Shown here: positions 50,727 through 61,197 of the stretch, piece by piece
Numbering within the stretch: position 1 is the first letter of the stretch
Layout of the letters: each line of letters begins with the position of its first letter
DNA from: Pseudomonadota bacterium
GTDB taxonomy: Bacteria; Pseudomonadota; Alphaproteobacteria; Micropepsales; Micropepsaceae
Reading direction: 5' to 3'
Assembly: GCA_016201105.1 (NCBI GenBank)
Contig: JACQDN010000057.1
Span: 34,891-98,890, forward strand
Length of the DNA: 64,000 nucleotides
Position numbers and translations under genes: made by a program
Notes under the pieces: model-generated
Told to the model about the DNA's origin: nothing
Database searches by the model: none
Seen by the model: the letters and a program-made list of their open reading frames with translations, nothing else

Positions 50727-51811
50727 CGACGATCGTGCTCTCCACTGGCGGTACGGGCGGCCACCTCTTTCCGGCGCAGGCGCTGGCGGGCGAACTCGCG
50801 CGCCGCGGCAAGACCATCGTGGTGATGACCGACTCGCGCGGAAAGCACTATCCCGCGGCGTTTCCCGGCGCTTCCATCGAGATCGTGCCGTCAGCGGCCT
50901 TCTCGGACCGCTCGGTGTTGGGTCTGATGTCCGCGCCGTTCGAGATTTTCGCCGGCATCGTGATGTCGCTGATCAAACTCGCGCGCATCCGTCCCAAGGC
51001 TGTGATCGGCTTTGGCGGCTATCCCAGCCTGCCGGTGATGATCGCCGCCTGCCTCGGACGTTTCCCGACCGCCATTCTCGCACCCGATGCGGTGCTCGGC
51101 CGCGCCAACCGCATCGTCGTGAACTACGTGTGCGTGGTGGTCGGAGCACTGCCGCTGGTGCGCTTCGCGCCGAAAGACATCTCCAAGATCGTCTATGTCG
51201 GCAATCCCTTGCGCCCCGAGGTGATCGCGGTTGCCGGCACGCCGTACGACACGCCCACCAACGGTCCGATCCGCCTTTTGGTGTTCGGCGGCAGCCAGGG
51301 CGCGCGCGCTTTGAGCGATATCGTGCCGGCGGGGATCGCGCTGCTTTCCGCCGATCTCAAATCGCGTCTCGACGTCGTGCAGCAATGCCGGCCGGAGGAT
51401 CTTGAGCAGGTGCGCGCGGCTTACGCGTCGTCCGGCGTGAAGGCGGAGCTGGCGAGTTTCTTCGACGATCTTCCCGCGCGCATGGCAAAAGCCCATCTGG
51501 TCATTGCACGCTCGGGCGTCGGCACCGTGAGCGAACTTGCGGCCATCGGCCGTCCCGCGATTCTCGTGCCGCTGCCGCACGCGCTCGACGACAACCAAAC
51601 ACCCAACGCCGATGCACTCGCCAATGCCGGCGGCGGCTGGCGGGTAGCACAGCGCGAGCTGACGCCGCAAAAACTTTGCCGGATGCTGACGGACGCCCTC
51701 GCGTCGCCGTCCGACCTCGCCAAACGCGCGGCAGCCGCGCACACGCTGGCCAGGCCCGACGCGACCCAGCGCTTCGCCGACATCGTTGAAAAACTCGCGG
51801 AGGCTGCATGA
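50723..51811 (+). CDS. murG: Lipid II synthase (GlcNAc transferase) MurG
   Basis: 362 residues, GTG start in a GTGA overlap with ftsW. The N-terminal [12 protein letters not shown] loop, GFGGYPSLP, and the C-terminal domain [11 protein letters not shown] plus [30 protein letters not shown] identify MurG. It adds GlcNAc to lipid I on the inner face of the membrane. Confidence 0.96.
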   Translation: MTTIVLSTGGTGGHLFPAQALAGELARRGKTIVVMTDSRGKHYPAAFPGASIEIVPSAAFSDRSVLGLMSAPFEIFAGIVMSLIKLARIRPKAVIGFGGYPSLPVMIAACLGRFPTAILAPDAVLGRANRIVVNYVCVVVGALPLVRFAPKDISKIVYVGNPLRPEVIAVAGTPYDTPTNGPIRLLVFGGSQGARALSDIVPAGIALLSADLKSRLDVVQQCRPEDLEQVRAAYASSGVKAELASFFDDLPARMAKAHLVIARSGVGTVSELAAIGRPAILVPLPHALDDNQTPNADALANAGGGWRVAQRELTPQKLCRMLTDALASPSDLAKRAAAAHTLARPDATQRFADIVEKLAEAA

Positions 51812-53238
51812 AGCTCACCGCCCGCATCCGCGTTCCTCTCGACGTCGGCACGATTCATTTCATCGGGATCGGCGGCATCGGCATGAGCGGCATTGCCGAG
51901 ATCATGAACAATCTCGGCTACAAAGTTCAGGGCTCGGACGTGGCGGACAACGCCAACGTCAAACGCCTGCGCAAGCTCGGCATTCCCGTCACGGTCGGCC
52001 ACTCCGCGGAAAATCTGAAAGACGTTTACGCCGTCGTCTATTCCTCGGCGGTCAAGCCCGGCAATCCGGAATTCGATGCCGCGCGGGCGCGCGGTATTCC
52101 CCTGGTACGCCGCGCCGAAATGCTGGCCGAGATCATGCGGCTGAAATGGTGCGTCGCGGTCGGCGGCACCAACGGCAAGACGACGACGACGACGATGGTC
52201 GCGGCATTGCTCGACGCCGGCGGTCTCGATCCCACCGTCGTCAACGGCGGCATCATCAATGCCTACGGCACCAATGCCCGCCTGGGCGCCGGCGAGTGGG
52301 TGGTGGTGGAAGCCGACGAAAGCGACGGCTCGTTCCTGCGCCTGCCCATGACGGTCGCGGTGCTGACCAACGCCGATCCCGATCATCTGGACTATTACGG
52401 CTCGTTCGACAACATGCGCGCCGCGTTCCAACGCTTCATTGAGAACGTGCCGTTCTACGGTTTTGCGGTGCTGTGCCTGGATCATCCCGAAGTGCAGGCG
52501 ATGGTGGGACGCATCGAGGACCGCCGGCTTATTACCTATGGCTTCAGTCCGCAGGCCGACGTGCGCGCGGTCAATGTGCGGTTCTCCGAAGGCGCCTCGC
52601 ACTACGACGTGATCATTGCTGACCGTTTGAAGGGCACCGAAAGGCGCATCGATGGCCTGCGTCTGCCGATGCCGGGCGAGCACAATGTGCAGAATTCGCT
52701 CGCGGCCATCGTCGTGGCGCGCGAACTCGGCGTTGCCGAAGACACAATCCGCAAGGCACTCAACGGTTTCGGCGGCGTCAACCGCCGCTTCACCCGCATC
52801 GGCGAATGGAACGGCGCCGCGATCATCGACGATTACGGCCACAATCCTTTCAAGATCGCGGCGGCCCTCAAGGCCGCGCGGCAAGCCTATTGCGGTCCCA
52901 TTGTCGCGGTGGTGCAGCCGCACCGTTACACGCGCCTTCGCGACACCTTCGAGCAATTCTGCACCTGCCTCAACGATGCGGATGCGGCGATCATCGCGCC
53001 GGTCTATCCCGCCGGCGAGCAACCCATCGAAGGCATCGATCACCTCGCCTATGCCGACGCTGTGCGCGCCCACGGCCATCGCAATGTGATGACGATCAGC
53101 GCGCCGGAAGAATTGCCCGACCTCATCGCGCCGCTCGCCAAGCCCGGTGGCGCGATTGTTTGCCTTGGCGCTGGATCGATTTCCACGTGGGCGCATGGAC
53201 TGGAAGCAGCCTTGAAAGCGCGGGAGGGCAAAGCGTGA
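51808..53238 (+). CDS. murC: UDP-MurNAc: L-alanine ligase
   Basis: 476 residues. N-terminal [19 protein letters not shown]-loop [15 protein letters not shown] near residue 118, ADESDGSFL near 173 and DDYGHNP near 347. It attaches the first stem-peptide residue. It overlaps murG by ATGA and shares one base with murB. Confidence 0.97.
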   Translation: MKLTARIRVPLDVGTIHFIGIGGIGMSGIAEIMNNLGYKVQGSDVADNANVKRLRKLGIPVTVGHSAENLKDVYAVVYSSAVKPGNPEFDAARARGIPLVRRAEMLAEIMRLKWCVAVGGTNGKTTTTTMVAALLDAGGLDPTVVNGGIINAYGTNARLGAGEWVVVEADESDGSFLRLPMTVAVLTNADPDHLDYYGSFDNMRAAFQRFIENVPFYGFAVLCLDHPEVQAMVGRIEDRRLITYGFSPQADVRAVNVRFSEGASHYDVIIADRLKGTERRIDGLRLPMPGEHNVQNSLAAIVVARELGVAEDTIRKALNGFGGVNRRFTRIGEWNGAAIIDDYGHNPFKIAAALKAARQAYCGPIVAVVQPHRYTRLRDTFEQFCTCLNDADAAIIAPVYPAGEQPIEGIDHLAYADAVRAHGHRNVMTISAPEELPDLIAPLAKPGGAIVCLGAGSISTWAHGLEAALKAREGKA

Positions 53239-54137
53239 TGCACTCCCGCCCTTGCTACGCCCTGCCTCCCGTGCGCGGCACTTATACCGATCAAGCGCCG
53301 CTGAAGGATCTCGTGTGGTTCCGCGCCGGCGGACCGGCGGAGACTTTGTTCCGTCCCGCCGATGTCGACGATCTGGCAACCTTCATGGCGGCGCGACCCG
53401 AAGATATGCCCGTCACCGTGATCGGCGTCGGCTCGAATCTTTTGGTGCGCGACGGCGGCATTCCCGGAGTGGTGATCCGTCTGCCGGGAAATTTCGGACG
53501 CATCTCTGCCGAAGGCCCACGTGTGCGTGCCGGTGCGGCTGCGCTCGATGCGGCCGTGGCGCGCGCCGCTGCCGATGCCGGTATCGGCGGCCTCGAGTTT
53601 CTGCGCGGTGTTCCAGGCACCATCGGCGGCGCGCTGCGCATGAACGCGGGCTGCTATGGCCGCGAGATCAAGGACGTCTTTGTCGAAGCCGCCGCGATCG
53701 ACGCCAAGGGCAACAAGATCGTGCTGAAGGCCGACGATATGGGTTTCGTTTACCGCAAATCGGCGGCGCCCGAAGATCTGATTTTCGTCGAAGCCGTGTT
53801 CGAGGGCGTGCGCGAAAGACCGGACGATATCCGAGCGCGCATGAACGCTTTGGTGGAACAGCGCGAATCCACGCAGCCGGTCAGATCGAAGACCGGCGGC
53901 TCGACCTTCAAGAATCCGCCTGGCCACAAAGCCTGGCAGCTGATCGACGACGCCGGTTGCCGCGGGCTGATGCGCGGGGCGGCGCAGGTCTCGGAAAAGC
54001 ACTGCAACTTCCTCATCAACACGGCCAATGCGAGCGCGGCCGACATCGAAGGTCTGGGCGAAGACGTCCGCGCAAAAGTCAAAGAAAAATCGGGCGTCAC
54101 GCTGGAATGGGAAATCAAACGGGTGGGTGTACCGTGA
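53238..54137 (+). CDS. murB: UDP-N-acetylenolpyruvoylglucosamine reductase
   Basis: 299 residues from the ATG that shares a base with the murC stop. FAD-binding blocks are [21 protein letters not shown] and [27 protein letters not shown]; the catalytic [10 protein letters not shown] (Ser) comes near residue 220, and a late Glu in [10 protein letters not shown] region. Type IIa-like length without the long C-terminal insert. Reduces the enolpyruvyl to UDP-MurNAc. Confidence 0.95.
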   Translation: MHSRPCYALPPVRGTYTDQAPLKDLVWFRAGGPAETLFRPADVDDLATFMAARPEDMPVTVIGVGSNLLVRDGGIPGVVIRLPGNFGRISAEGPRVRAGAAALDAAVARAAADAGIGGLEFLRGVPGTIGGALRMNAGCYGREIKDVFVEAAAIDAKGNKIVLKADDMGFVYRKSAAPEDLIFVEAVFEGVRERPDDIRARMNALVEQRESTQPVRSKTGGSTFKNPPGHKAWQLIDDAGCRGLMRGAAQVSEKHCNFLINTANASAADIEGLGEDVRAKVKEKSGVTLEWEIKRVGVP

Positions 54138-55060
54138 CGGAATTCAAGAAAGTGGCGGTCCTGCTTGGTGGGCTGTCTGCGGAACGCGATGTCTCGCTTT
54201 CTTCCGGCAAAGGCTGCGCGAAAGCCTTGCGCGACGAAGGGTTCGACGTCGTCGAAATCGATCCCAAGACCTCCGATCTCGCCGCTCAGCTCAACGCCGC
54301 CAAACCCGATGCCGTGTTCAATGCGCTGCACGGCCGTTGGGGCGAAGACGGCTGTGTGCAGGGCCTGCTCGAATTGATGCACATCCCCTACACCCATTCC
54401 GGCGTGCTTTCGTCGGCGCTCGCGATGCACAAGGAGCGCACCAAGGACGTCTACCGCGCCGCCGGTCTCCCGGTGGTGAAATCCATCGTCGCCGATCGCC
54501 GCGAAGCGGGCGCCCGGCATTTGATGGAACCGCCTTACGTCATCAAGCCGGTGAACGAAGGTTCGTCGGTCGGCGTCTACATCATCCGCAAGGGCGACAA
54601 CCGCCCGCCGTCGGAACTCACCAATCCCGAATGGCATCTCTCCGATGAGATGATGGTGGAAGAATTCGTGCCGGGCCGGGAGCTCACCGTCGCGGTGATG
54701 GGCGTCAAAGCGCTCGGCGTCACCGAAATCACCACCAATCTTACGTTCTACGACTACGAAGCGAAATATTCCGAAGGCGGTTCGATCCACGTCCTGCCGG
54801 CGAAAATTCCGGCCGACATCGCGCAGGAAGCGATGCGCCTCGCCGAACGCGCGCATGCCGCTCTGGGTTGCCGCGGCGTGAGCCGCACCGACATTCGCTA
54901 CGACGACACCAAGGCGAAGCCGCGTCTCATTCTGCTCGAGACCAACACGCAGCCCGGCATGACGCCGACTTCCCTGGTGCCGGAGCAGGCCGCTTACAAC
55001 GGCATGACTTACGGAAAGCTCTGCCGCTGGATCGTGGAGGATGCCTCGTGCGATCGGTGA
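54134..55060 (+). CDS. ddl: D-alanine--D-alanine ligase
   Basis: 308 residues, GTG start in a GTGA overlap with murB. The ATP-grasp fold shows [33 protein letters not shown], the lysine segment [14 protein letters not shown], and the metal-binding end [19 protein letters not shown]. Joins two D-alanines for MurF. Confidence 0.96.
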   Translation: MTEFKKVAVLLGGLSAERDVSLSSGKGCAKALRDEGFDVVEIDPKTSDLAAQLNAAKPDAVFNALHGRWGEDGCVQGLLELMHIPYTHSGVLSSALAMHKERTKDVYRAAGLPVVKSIVADRREAGARHLMEPPYVIKPVNEGSSVGVYIIRKGDNRPPSELTNPEWHLSDEMMVEEFVPGRELTVAVMGVKALGVTEITTNLTFYDYEAKYSEGGSIHVLPAKIPADIAQEAMRLAERAHAALGCRGVSRTDIRYDDTKAKPRLILLETNTQPGMTPTSLVPEQAAYNGMTYGKLCRWIVEDASCDR

Positions 55061-55989
55061 ATTCTCGCAAAGCACGGGCAAGCCGGCCCAAGCGCGGGCG
55101 CCGCGGTGCACCGGCCGCCGGCCGTGTGCCGCAGGAGCGCTTGAGTTCGGCCAAGCGCAAGACCGAGCGCGACGGATTCGTTGCGCGCCTTTGGAAAAGC
55201 GCGCGCGAGAAATTTGTCCTGCGCCGTCCCATGCTCATGCTCAGTCTCGCCTTGCTGGTGTTCGCGGCGCTGGCGGGACTATTCATCAGCGGCTTCTTCG
55301 GTCGCACCATCCGTTCCAGCGAACATGTGGTGACGGGCGCTGTCGCCGATGCCGGCTTCGGCATTGCGGCCGTGCATCTTTCGGGCAATCACCGCACGCC
55401 GCCGCGCATGATCCTGGCCGCGCTCGGCTTTGCACCCGGGCAATCCATTTTCGGGGCCGATCTGCACGCCGCCCGCGCCCGGCTGATGCAGCTCGATTGG
55501 GTGGCCGATGCCGAGGTGCGCCGGCGTTATCCGGACTCCATTTCCATCAGCCTGGTGGAGAAGCTGCCTTTCGCACTGTGGCGCAGTGACGACGGCGATG
55601 TCTTCGTGGTGGAACGTTCGGGCGCTCTCATCACCGACAAGGACGTGGGCCAGTTCGTCCATCTGCCGTTCCTCGTCGGCGATGGCGCGCCGAAAGCGGC
55701 AGCGGATTTGGTCGAAGCGATCGCCTTGCACCGCGCCGTCAGCGCCCGCGTCAAGGCGATGGAGCGGGTTTCCGACAGGCGCTGGAATCTCATTCTCGAC
55801 AACGCGGTGATCGTGAAGTTGCCCGAAGAAGGCTGGCAGGCAGAACTCGACGCGCTCGAACATCTTATCGTCGACAAGGGCGTGCTGGAGCGCGATATCA
55901 CGGAAATCGATTTGCGGTCGCGGCAAAATTACTTGTTCCTGTTGCGCAGCGGTGAGCAGCAGCAGGTCTCTCGGGGGAAAGATTTGTGA
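55048..55989 (+). CDS. ftsQ: Division protein FtsQ
   Basis: 313 residues from GTG 55048, which has GGAGG seven bases upstream; GTG 55057 would give the more usual GTGA overlap but lacks a site. A long basic cytoplasmic tail (1-65) is followed by one membrane helix ([21 protein letters not shown]), then the POTRA domain ([20 protein letters not shown]) and the FtsQ beta domain ending in [11 protein letters not shown]. It anchors FtsL/FtsB at the division site. Confidence 0.94.
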   Translation: MRSVNSRKARASRPKRGRRGAPAAGRVPQERLSSAKRKTERDGFVARLWKSAREKFVLRRPMLMLSLALLVFAALAGLFISGFFGRTIRSSEHVVTGAVADAGFGIAAVHLSGNHRTPPRMILAALGFAPGQSIFGADLHAARARLMQLDWVADAEVRRRYPDSISISLVEKLPFALWRSDDGDVFVVERSGALITDKDVGQFVHLPFLVGDGAPKAAADLVEAIALHRAVSARVKAMERVSDRRWNLILDNAVIVKLPEEGWQAELDALEHLIVDKGVLERDITEIDLRSRQNYLFLLRSGEQQQVSRGKDL

Positions 55990-57272
55990 TGGGTGAAACT
56001 GTTCGCATGCGCACGTCCGGCGCCACATCGGCGGCTTTTCGCCCCGGCCTTGTCGCCGTTCTCGATATCGGCACCTCCAAGGTGGTCTGCCTGATCGCCC
56101 GCGCGGAGGCCGGCAATCTGCGTGTGGTCGGGGCATCGCTGCGAGAATCGCAAGGGATCAAGTCGGGAACCATCACGAGCCTCGAACACGCCCAGGAATC
56201 CATTCTGGAAGCCGTCGCGGCGGCGGAAAACAACGCCGACATGCGCATTCAAAATGTGCTCCTCTCGGTCAATTGCGGCGCTCCCTTGAGTGTCACGGCT
56301 CGCGTGGCGATGGCGTTGAACGGCGAGTTGGTCTCGGACCAGCATCTTCTGGCGCTGCTCGCCGAGGGCCGCTCCAAGTGCACGCGCGAAGGCTATGAAA
56401 TCATCCAGGCGCGCCCGACGTCCTACGTGGTCGACGAAGCGCGCGGCGTGCAGAATCCCAGCGGCATGTTCTGCCAGCGCCTCGGCGTTGCCATGCACGC
56501 GGTCGCGGTGAAACCGTCGCCGTTGCAGAATCTCAAGCTGGCGGTCGAGCGCTGTCATCTGAACGTGGCGGGATCGCTGTTTGCGTCCTATGCGAGCGGG
56601 CTCTCCACGCTGACCCAGGACGAGAAACAGCTCGGCGCCACGGTCATCGACATGGGCGGCGGCGTCACCTCGATCGCCGTCTTCATGGAAGGCGAGTTGG
56701 TCCACGCCGATGTCGTGCCCATGGGCGGCGTGCATGTGACCGCGGATATCGCCCGCATGCTGGCCGCACCCCTTTCGGCGGCTGAGCGGTTGAAGACGCT
56801 CTATGGCGCCGCGCTGGGCGACATCGAAAGCGGCACCGACATCGTGGCGGTGCCCCAGATGGGCGAGGACGGCGATGAGCACTCCATCCGGGTACCGCGC
56901 TCGATGCTCACGCGCATCATCCAGCCGCGTCTGGAGGAGATTTTCGGCGAAGTGCAGACGCGCCTGCGCGCCAGCGGCTACGACGTCGCCGCCGGTCGCC
57001 GCGCGGTGCTGACAGGCGGCGCCTGCCAGCTCGCGGGCACGCGCGAGCTGGCGCAGCGCATCTTGAACAAGCAAGTCCGGCTCGGCCGGCCGCAGACCTT
57101 TGCCGGTCTGCCGGCCGCCTCTGCGGGTCCGGATTATGCGACCGCGATGGGTCTTCTGATGGCCGGTGCCACCATGCCGCCCGAGGCTCTCAATCCCGAA
57201 CTTGCGGTCGAACCGCAGGCCAAGCGGCGGGGCGGACTGTTGCGCCGTCTTGCAGGAGGACTCTTCGGATGA
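55989..57272 (+). CDS. ftsA: Division protein FtsA
   Basis: 427 residues, ATG sharing a base with the ftsQ stop. Actin-like ATPase motifs: VLDIGTSKVVCLI (phosphate 1), VIDMGGGVTSIAVF (phosphate 2), and VLTGGACQLAGTREL (adenosine). The C-terminal amphipathic membrane-targeting helix is RRGGLLRRLAGGLFG. It tethers FtsZ to the membrane. Confidence 0.96.
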   Translation: MGETVRMRTSGATSAAFRPGLVAVLDIGTSKVVCLIARAEAGNLRVVGASLRESQGIKSGTITSLEHAQESILEAVAAAENNADMRIQNVLLSVNCGAPLSVTARVAMALNGELVSDQHLLALLAEGRSKCTREGYEIIQARPTSYVVDEARGVQNPSGMFCQRLGVAMHAVAVKPSPLQNLKLAVERCHLNVAGSLFASYASGLSTLTQDEKQLGATVIDMGGGVTSIAVFMEGELVHADVVPMGGVHVTADIARMLAAPLSAAERLKTLYGAALGDIESGTDIVAVPQMGEDGDEHSIRVPRSMLTRIIQPRLEEIFGEVQTRLRASGYDVAAGRRAVLTGGACQLAGTRELAQRILNKQVRLGRPQTFAGLPAASAGPDYATAMGLLMAGATMPPEALNPELAVEPQAKRRGGLLRRLAGGLFG

Positions 57273-57398
57273 TTCACATAGTGATTGGTGATTCGCCAAA
57301 GACCGAAAACAAAGCGACTGAAACAAGCGTGCTGAAAACAAAAGAAGAATTGGGTGTTTGTGGGTCTCAAGTGACGCGTACGGCTAGGAGAAAGTGGA
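57273..57398. other. ftsA-ftsZ gap
   Basis: The only sizeable gap within the dcw cluster (126 bases). It contains GTGATTG-GTGATTC (57284-57297), which resembles two diverged heptads of the repeat family at 8825, and A-rich DNA leading to the ftsZ ribosome site. A separate ftsZ promoter may lie here but none is evident. Confidence 0.4.
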
Positions 57399-58922
57399 AT
57401 GACCATCAAACTTGGGGCGCCTGAAGTCAAAGAATTGCGGCCGCGGATCACCGTCCTTGGCGTCGGCGGAGCCGGCGGCAACGCCGTCAACAACATGATC
57501 AGTTCGAAGCTCGAAGGTGTCGAGTTCGTGGTGGCCAATACCGATGCGCAGGCGCTGGCGCATTCGAAGGCCAAGCATAAAATTCAAATTGGCGCGAAGA
57601 TCACCGAAGGTCTCGGCGCCGGCGCGCGGCCGGACGTCGGACGCGCCGGGGCGGAAGAATCGCTCGACGAAGTGCTGGAGCATCTCGCCGGCTCGCACAT
57701 GGTGTTCATCACCGCGGGCATGGGCGGCGGCACCGGCACCGGGGCTGCGCCCGTCATCGCACGCGCGGTGCGCGAGCAGGGCATTCTCACGGTCGGCGTC
57801 GTGACCAAGCCGTTCGCGTTCGAAGGCGACAAGCGCATGCGTATTGCCGAGCGCGGTATCGAAGAGCTGCAGGCCTATGTCGATACGCTGATCATCATCC
57901 CGAACCAGAACCTGTTCCGCATCGCCAACGAGCGCACCACCTTCAGCCAGGCCTTTGCCATGGCCGACGACGTGCTGCATTCCGGCGTGCGCGGCGTCAC
58001 CGATCTCATCGTGATGCCGGGCCTCATCAATCTGGATTTCGCCGACATCAAGACGGTGATGGGCGAGATGGGCAAAGCCATGATGGGCACAGGCGAGGCC
58101 GAAGGCGAGGAACGCGCGCTCAAGGCCGCAGAAGCCGCCATCTCCAATCCGCTGCTCGACGATGTCTCGATGAAGGGCGCCCGCGGCGTGCTCATCAACA
58201 TCACCGGCGGTCCGGACATGATGCTGTTCGAAGTCGACCAGGCTGCGAACCGCATCCGCGCCGAAGTCGATCCCGACGCCAACATCATCTTCGGCGGCAC
58301 CATCCTGGAAGACATGGAAGGGCGCCTGCGCGTGTCCGTCGTCGCGACGGGCATCGAAGCCGAAGCACTGGCCCAGATGCCGCCTAACGTCCAGCCGCTG
58401 CGTCCCTATGCGAAGGGGGCTCCCCTGAAGGCGGAAACGCGGGCTCACGAGAAGATTGCGCCCGCGCCTTCCCTCAATCCCATCCGTCGTCAGGTCGAAG
58501 CCATCTCGCAAGAGATGAATGCGCCAATACAGGCGATCCAGCCGCAAGCCTCGGAAGCGATGATCCTGGCCGAGGACGAGCCGCTGGCCATGGAAGAGGG
58601 ATTTGCGGAAGTCATTCCGGCCGCGATGCAGGCACCGCTGCGTCCCGTCATGCAGCCGCAGCCGGAACAACAGCCCAAGCGCCGGTTCGGTCTCTTCGGT
58701 CCGCGCAAGGAGAAGAAGCCCGAACCGCAGCGCGTGGAACCCGTGCTGGCCCCGCGCCAGAGCGCGTCGGCAGGCCGCGCGACGTCGCAGGTCATGTCCC
58801 GCACGCAAGCCGACAACCGCGTGGCGCCGCAGGCGACCAATTCGGCCGACGATCTGTTCCCCGATCACAAGAAGGACGACCAGTTCGAAATCCCGGCCTT
58901 CTTGCGGCGCCAGACGAACTAA
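57399..58922 (+). CDS. ftsZ: Division GTPase FtsZ
   Basis: 507 residues with a TAGGAGAA ribosome site. Tubulin-fold motifs: [13 protein letters not shown] (T1), the GTP loop [13 protein letters not shown] near residue 108, and NIIFGGT. After about residue 330 comes a long alphaproteobacterial linker rich in P, Q, E and A, ending in the conserved C-terminal peptide [13 protein letters not shown] that binds FtsA. Forms the Z ring. Confidence 0.97.
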   Translation: MTIKLGAPEVKELRPRITVLGVGGAGGNAVNNMISSKLEGVEFVVANTDAQALAHSKAKHKIQIGAKITEGLGAGARPDVGRAGAEESLDEVLEHLAGSHMVFITAGMGGGTGTGAAPVIARAVREQGILTVGVVTKPFAFEGDKRMRIAERGIEELQAYVDTLIIIPNQNLFRIANERTTFSQAFAMADDVLHSGVRGVTDLIVMPGLINLDFADIKTVMGEMGKAMMGTGEAEGEERALKAAEAAISNPLLDDVSMKGARGVLINITGGPDMMLFEVDQAANRIRAEVDPDANIIFGGTILEDMEGRLRVSVVATGIEAEALAQMPPNVQPLRPYAKGAPLKAETRAHEKIAPAPSLNPIRRQVEAISQEMNAPIQAIQPQASEAMILAEDEPLAMEEGFAEVIPAAMQAPLRPVMQPQPEQQPKRRFGLFGPRKEKKPEPQRVEPVLAPRQSASAGRATSQVMSRTQADNRVAPQATNSADDLFPDHKKDDQFEIPAFLRRQTN

Positions 58923-58928
58923 TCCAAC

Positions 58929-59000
58929 GACCCTCCCCTGGGAGGGTCGAAATCGCAAAGCGATTTCGGGGAGGATGCGGACGGAGATTCTCCTTCCCCA
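58929..59000. repeat. Composite palindromic element after ftsZ
   Basis: ACCCTCCC-CTG-GGAGGGT, hairpin GAAATCGC-AAA-GCGATTTC, GGGGAGGATGCGGACGGAG, then TCTCCTTCCCCATCCTC. The right outer hairpin is degenerate (GCCGCTTCGCGTCGGC). The centre closely resembles the elements at 32290 and 63950. Confidence 0.85.
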
Positions 59001-59373
59001 TCCTCGCCGCTTCGCGTCGGCCGAGCGCAGAATTCCCGATCCGTATCGAATGCGTTGTTCAACGCAAAGTAAGTTTGGGGGGTGTCGACCTATCTTCGTG
59101 AGTCATCTGTCCAGACATAGGGACGGTCCTGGTGACTTAGCTTCGCTCCAACAGCGACTCTGCGGGGGACCGTCCTCAAGTCACTGGCGCGCCAAACAAG
59201 GCGGCCAACGCCGGACGCTTATAATGTCAACAACTTTTCGTCCCGGAAACCTCGCCGCTCGTCCCAAATAGGTTTTCGGAAACGACAAGTAGTAAAAGCG
59301 ATTTTGAGTGCAATCTTAAGATGTTTATTTTGTCTTGGGATCGCTTTTGGCAATTGACATTGCTCAAACTGTC

Positions 59374-59388
59374 GTTCCCGTATTGTTC
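59374..59388. promoter_or_regulatory. GTTC-N7-GTTC box (alphaproteobacterial LexA type)
   Basis: GTTC-CCGTATT-GTTC exactly matches the direct-repeat SOS box of alphaproteobacteria. A TTGACA lies 14 bases upstream. No SOS gene starts downstream within the following 130 bases, where the minus-strand vapC ends, so the box appears orphaned. Confidence 0.55.
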
Positions 59389-59416
59389 CAACTAGCGAAG
59401 CCGGATCGCGCGCGCC

Positions 59417-59450
59417 TTGTCCGCCGTAGCGCGTAGCGCTCAGGCGGAAG
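59417..59450. repeat. REP-like palindrome TCCGCC...GGCGGA
   Basis: TTGTCCGCC, then GTAGCGCGTAGCGCTCA, then GGCGGAAG. The repeated GTAGCGC inside and the CCGCC/GGCGG arms are typical of REP sequences seen with RAYT-type transposases. Confidence 0.65.
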
Positions 59451-59524
59451 CGCGCCGGGCCTGCACCGGAAGACGCGTTGCACTTCTCCTCACCCGGAAA
59501 TTTACCGTCACGACAAAACCCTGG

Positions 59525-59923
59525 TCACGTCAACAAGCGAGCAGGCACGCTTTGGGCCTGAAGCCGCTTTACCGCCTTTTTGTCGAAGGAGACGAAGGTC
59601 TCCGCGCCGAGCCAGCTTCCTTCATAGGCGATGACGCCATCGGCAAAATCGCCGCCGGAATTCAGCGCGGCCAAGCCGGCTTCCGCTGCAGGCCGGTTCA
59701 CAACCGTGTTGGCGCTGTTTAGCAGACGCCGAATCGCTTCGGTGATGTCGGTTGCGGGAATCCTGTAACCCTGTGCGAGTACCCAAACCAGTTCACAAAG
59801 CGCCGGCAGCGCCAGCGCCACCACATCCGCCTTGGCCAATTCCTGCTGAGCGGCTCTGCTTTGCCGCGCGTCGTCGCCCACAATCGCCCGGACGAGGACG
59901 TTGGTGTCGGCCGTGATCTTCAC
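59525..59923 (-). CDS. vapC: VapC-like PIN-domain toxin
   Basis: 132 residues. PIN nuclease acidic residues appear in order: Asp6 (ITADTNVLVR), Glu near 44 (LCELVW), Asp near 92-94 (GGDFADGVIA), and Asp near 113 (VSFDKKA). Such toxins cut tRNA or rRNA in a Mg-dependent way. The start overlaps the antitoxin stop by ATGA. Confidence 0.92.
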   Translation of the reverse strand: MKITADTNVLVRAIVGDDARQSRAAQQELAKADVVALALPALCELVWVLAQGYRIPATDITEAIRRLLNSANTVVNRPAAEAGLAALNSGGDFADGVIAYEGSWLGAETFVSFDKKAVKRLQAQSVPARLLT

Positions 59924-60171
59924 CGTTTTCCGGCCCAGCCCTTGGCGGCGATTTTGTTCATCTCTTCGATCGACAGCGATGGGCCATGCTTGCGCTTCAG
60001 GAAGTTGAAGACGTCGGTGATCTGGCCGGCAGGTTGCGCTGCTTTCACCTCGATCCGGCCGTCGGGCAGCTTGTCGACGCTGATCTGCTCGCCAGGCTGC
60101 ACACCCAGATGCGTGAGGAGATCCTTGCGCAACGTGACTTGGCCCTTGGCGGTGACGGTAAGCGTGCTCAT
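59920..60171 (-). CDS. vapB: VapB-like antitoxin (AbrB/SpoVT fold)
   Basis: 83 residues from ATG 60171, which has an AGGAG site. The N-terminal swapped-hairpin DNA-binding domain reads STLTVTAKGQVTLRKDLLTHLGVQPGEQISVDKLPDGRIEVKA. The C-terminal part (FNFLKRKHGPSLSIEEMNKIAAKGW) would plug the VapC active site. A longer frame upstream crosses the operator and a repeat, so it is not used. Confidence 0.9.
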   Translation of the reverse strand: MSTLTVTAKGQVTLRKDLLTHLGVQPGEQISVDKLPDGRIEVKAAQPAGQITDVFNFLKRKHGPSLSIEEMNKIAAKGWAGKR

Positions 60172-60192
60172 CACGGATCTCCTGCCTGCAAT

Positions 60193-60212
60193 GTAAGGTA
60201 AAATTACCTTAC
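60193..60212. promoter_or_regulatory. VapB operator palindrome
   Basis: GTAAGGTAA-AA-TTACCTTAC, a perfect 9-bp inverted repeat 21 bases upstream of the vapB start. Exactly placed for autoregulation by the VapBC complex. Confidence 0.8.
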
Positions 60213-60230
60213 TCGCAAGAGGCGGGCGTC

Positions 60231-60330
60231 CCACCCTCCCAAGTGAGGGTAGGAATCTTGCTCGCAGTGCTCAAGATTTTTCGACCCTCCCAAGGGAGGG
60301 TAGGAGTCTCGCTTACCAAAGTGAGGGTGG
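60231..60330. repeat. Degenerate palindromic element before lpxC
   Basis: CCACCCTCCCAAGTGAGGGT, then TCTTGCTCGCAGTGCTCAAGA, ACCCTCCC-AA-GGGAGGGT, and CCAAAGTGAGGGTGG. An ACCCTCCC-family element with one extra arm. It ends 12 bases before the lpxC start. Confidence 0.85.
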
Positions 60331-60342
60331 TAGGTTCCCCCC

Positions 60343-61197
60343 ATGACCCGCCGCACCATCGCTCGTGAAATCGCCGCCGAGGGCACGGCTCTCCATGCCG
60401 GAACCACCGTCCGCATGAAGCTGCAGCCTGCCGATCCCGGCACCGGCATCGTCTTTCGCCGCAGCGATCTGGGCGGGCGTGAAATTCCCGCGCTCTACGA
60501 TCGCGTCGGCGAAACGCGTCTTGGCACCGTCATCGACGACGGCGCGGGCGCTAGCGTCGGCGTGGTCGAGCATTTGATGGCAGCGGTGGCGGGTGCCGCC
60601 ATCGACGATCTCATCGTCTGCGTCGACGGCCCCGAGCCGCCGATCTTGGACGGCGATGCGCTGGGCTATCTGGTGCTGCTGGAAGACGCCGGCTTTCGCG
60701 ATCAGGCGGCGCCACGCCGCGCCGTGAAGGTGAAGAAGCGTGTCGAAGTAAAAAACGCAGAGGCCAGCGCGGCGCTCGAACCGGCGAGCGAACTCAGCTT
60801 CGATTTCGAAATCAGTTTTCCCACGCCCGCGATCGGCACCCAACACATGGTTTGGACATTTTCGCCGCAAGCCTTCCGCCGCGACATCGCACCGGCGCGC
60901 ACCTTCGGTTTCGTCCACGAACTCGACGCGCTGCTCAAGATGGGCCGCGGCCGCGGGGCGTCGTTGCAGAACACGCTGGCGCTGGACGGGGACGGCTTGC
61001 GCAATCCCGAGCTTCAGCGTTTCAAGGACGAGTTTGTCCGTCACAAGATTTTGGACGCTTTGGGCGATCTGGCGCTGGCCGGTGCACCCATCGTGGGCCG
61101 CTTCGAGGGACGCAAATCGGGCCACGCCCAGAACAATGCGCTGCTCAGAGCGCTGTTTTCCGACCCCTCGAATTACGAGGAGATTGCCGTTTCCTGA
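60343..61197 (+). CDS. lpxC: UDP-3-O-acyl-N-acetylglucosamine deacetylase
   Basis: 284 residues. Zinc ligands are His77 (VVEHLMAA), His234 and Asp238 (RHKILDALGD); His261 (SGHAQNN) is the general acid/base, and Glu76 pairs with it. It carries out the committed step of lipid A synthesis. Start ATG 60343 lies just beyond the palindromic element and has no obvious purine-rich site, so expression may depend on the leader. Genes bamD and recN follow. Confidence 0.96.
   Translation: MTRRTIAREIAAEGTALHAGTTVRMKLQPADPGTGIVFRRSDLGGREIPALYDRVGETRLGTVIDDGAGASVGVVEHLMAAVAGAAIDDLIVCVDGPEPPILDGDALGYLVLLEDAGFRDQAAPRRAVKVKKRVEVKNAEASAALEPASELSFDFEISFPTPAIGTQHMVWTFSPQAFRRDIAPARTFGFVHELDALLKMGRGRGASLQNTLALDGDGLRNPELQRFKDEFVRHKILDALGDLALAGAPIVGRFEGRKSGHAQNNALLRALFSDPSNYEEIAVS

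Larger units (their letters stand above)
58923..59524. other. Non-coding region between ftsZ and vapC
   Basis: About 600 bases with no convincing gene. In order it holds an ACCCTCCC-family element, two similar 19-base tracts near 59118 and 59166, an AT-rich stretch (59270-59395), a GTTC-N7-GTTC box and a TCCGCC/GGCGGA palindrome. It looks like an accretion of small elements. Confidence 0.7.

Noticed and set aside
59417..59722. A 101-codon plus-strand frame following the SOS box
   Set aside because: Most of it is antisense to vapC, it runs through the REP palindrome, and its translation is arginine/alanine-rich without family features, so it does not provide the missing SOS gene.
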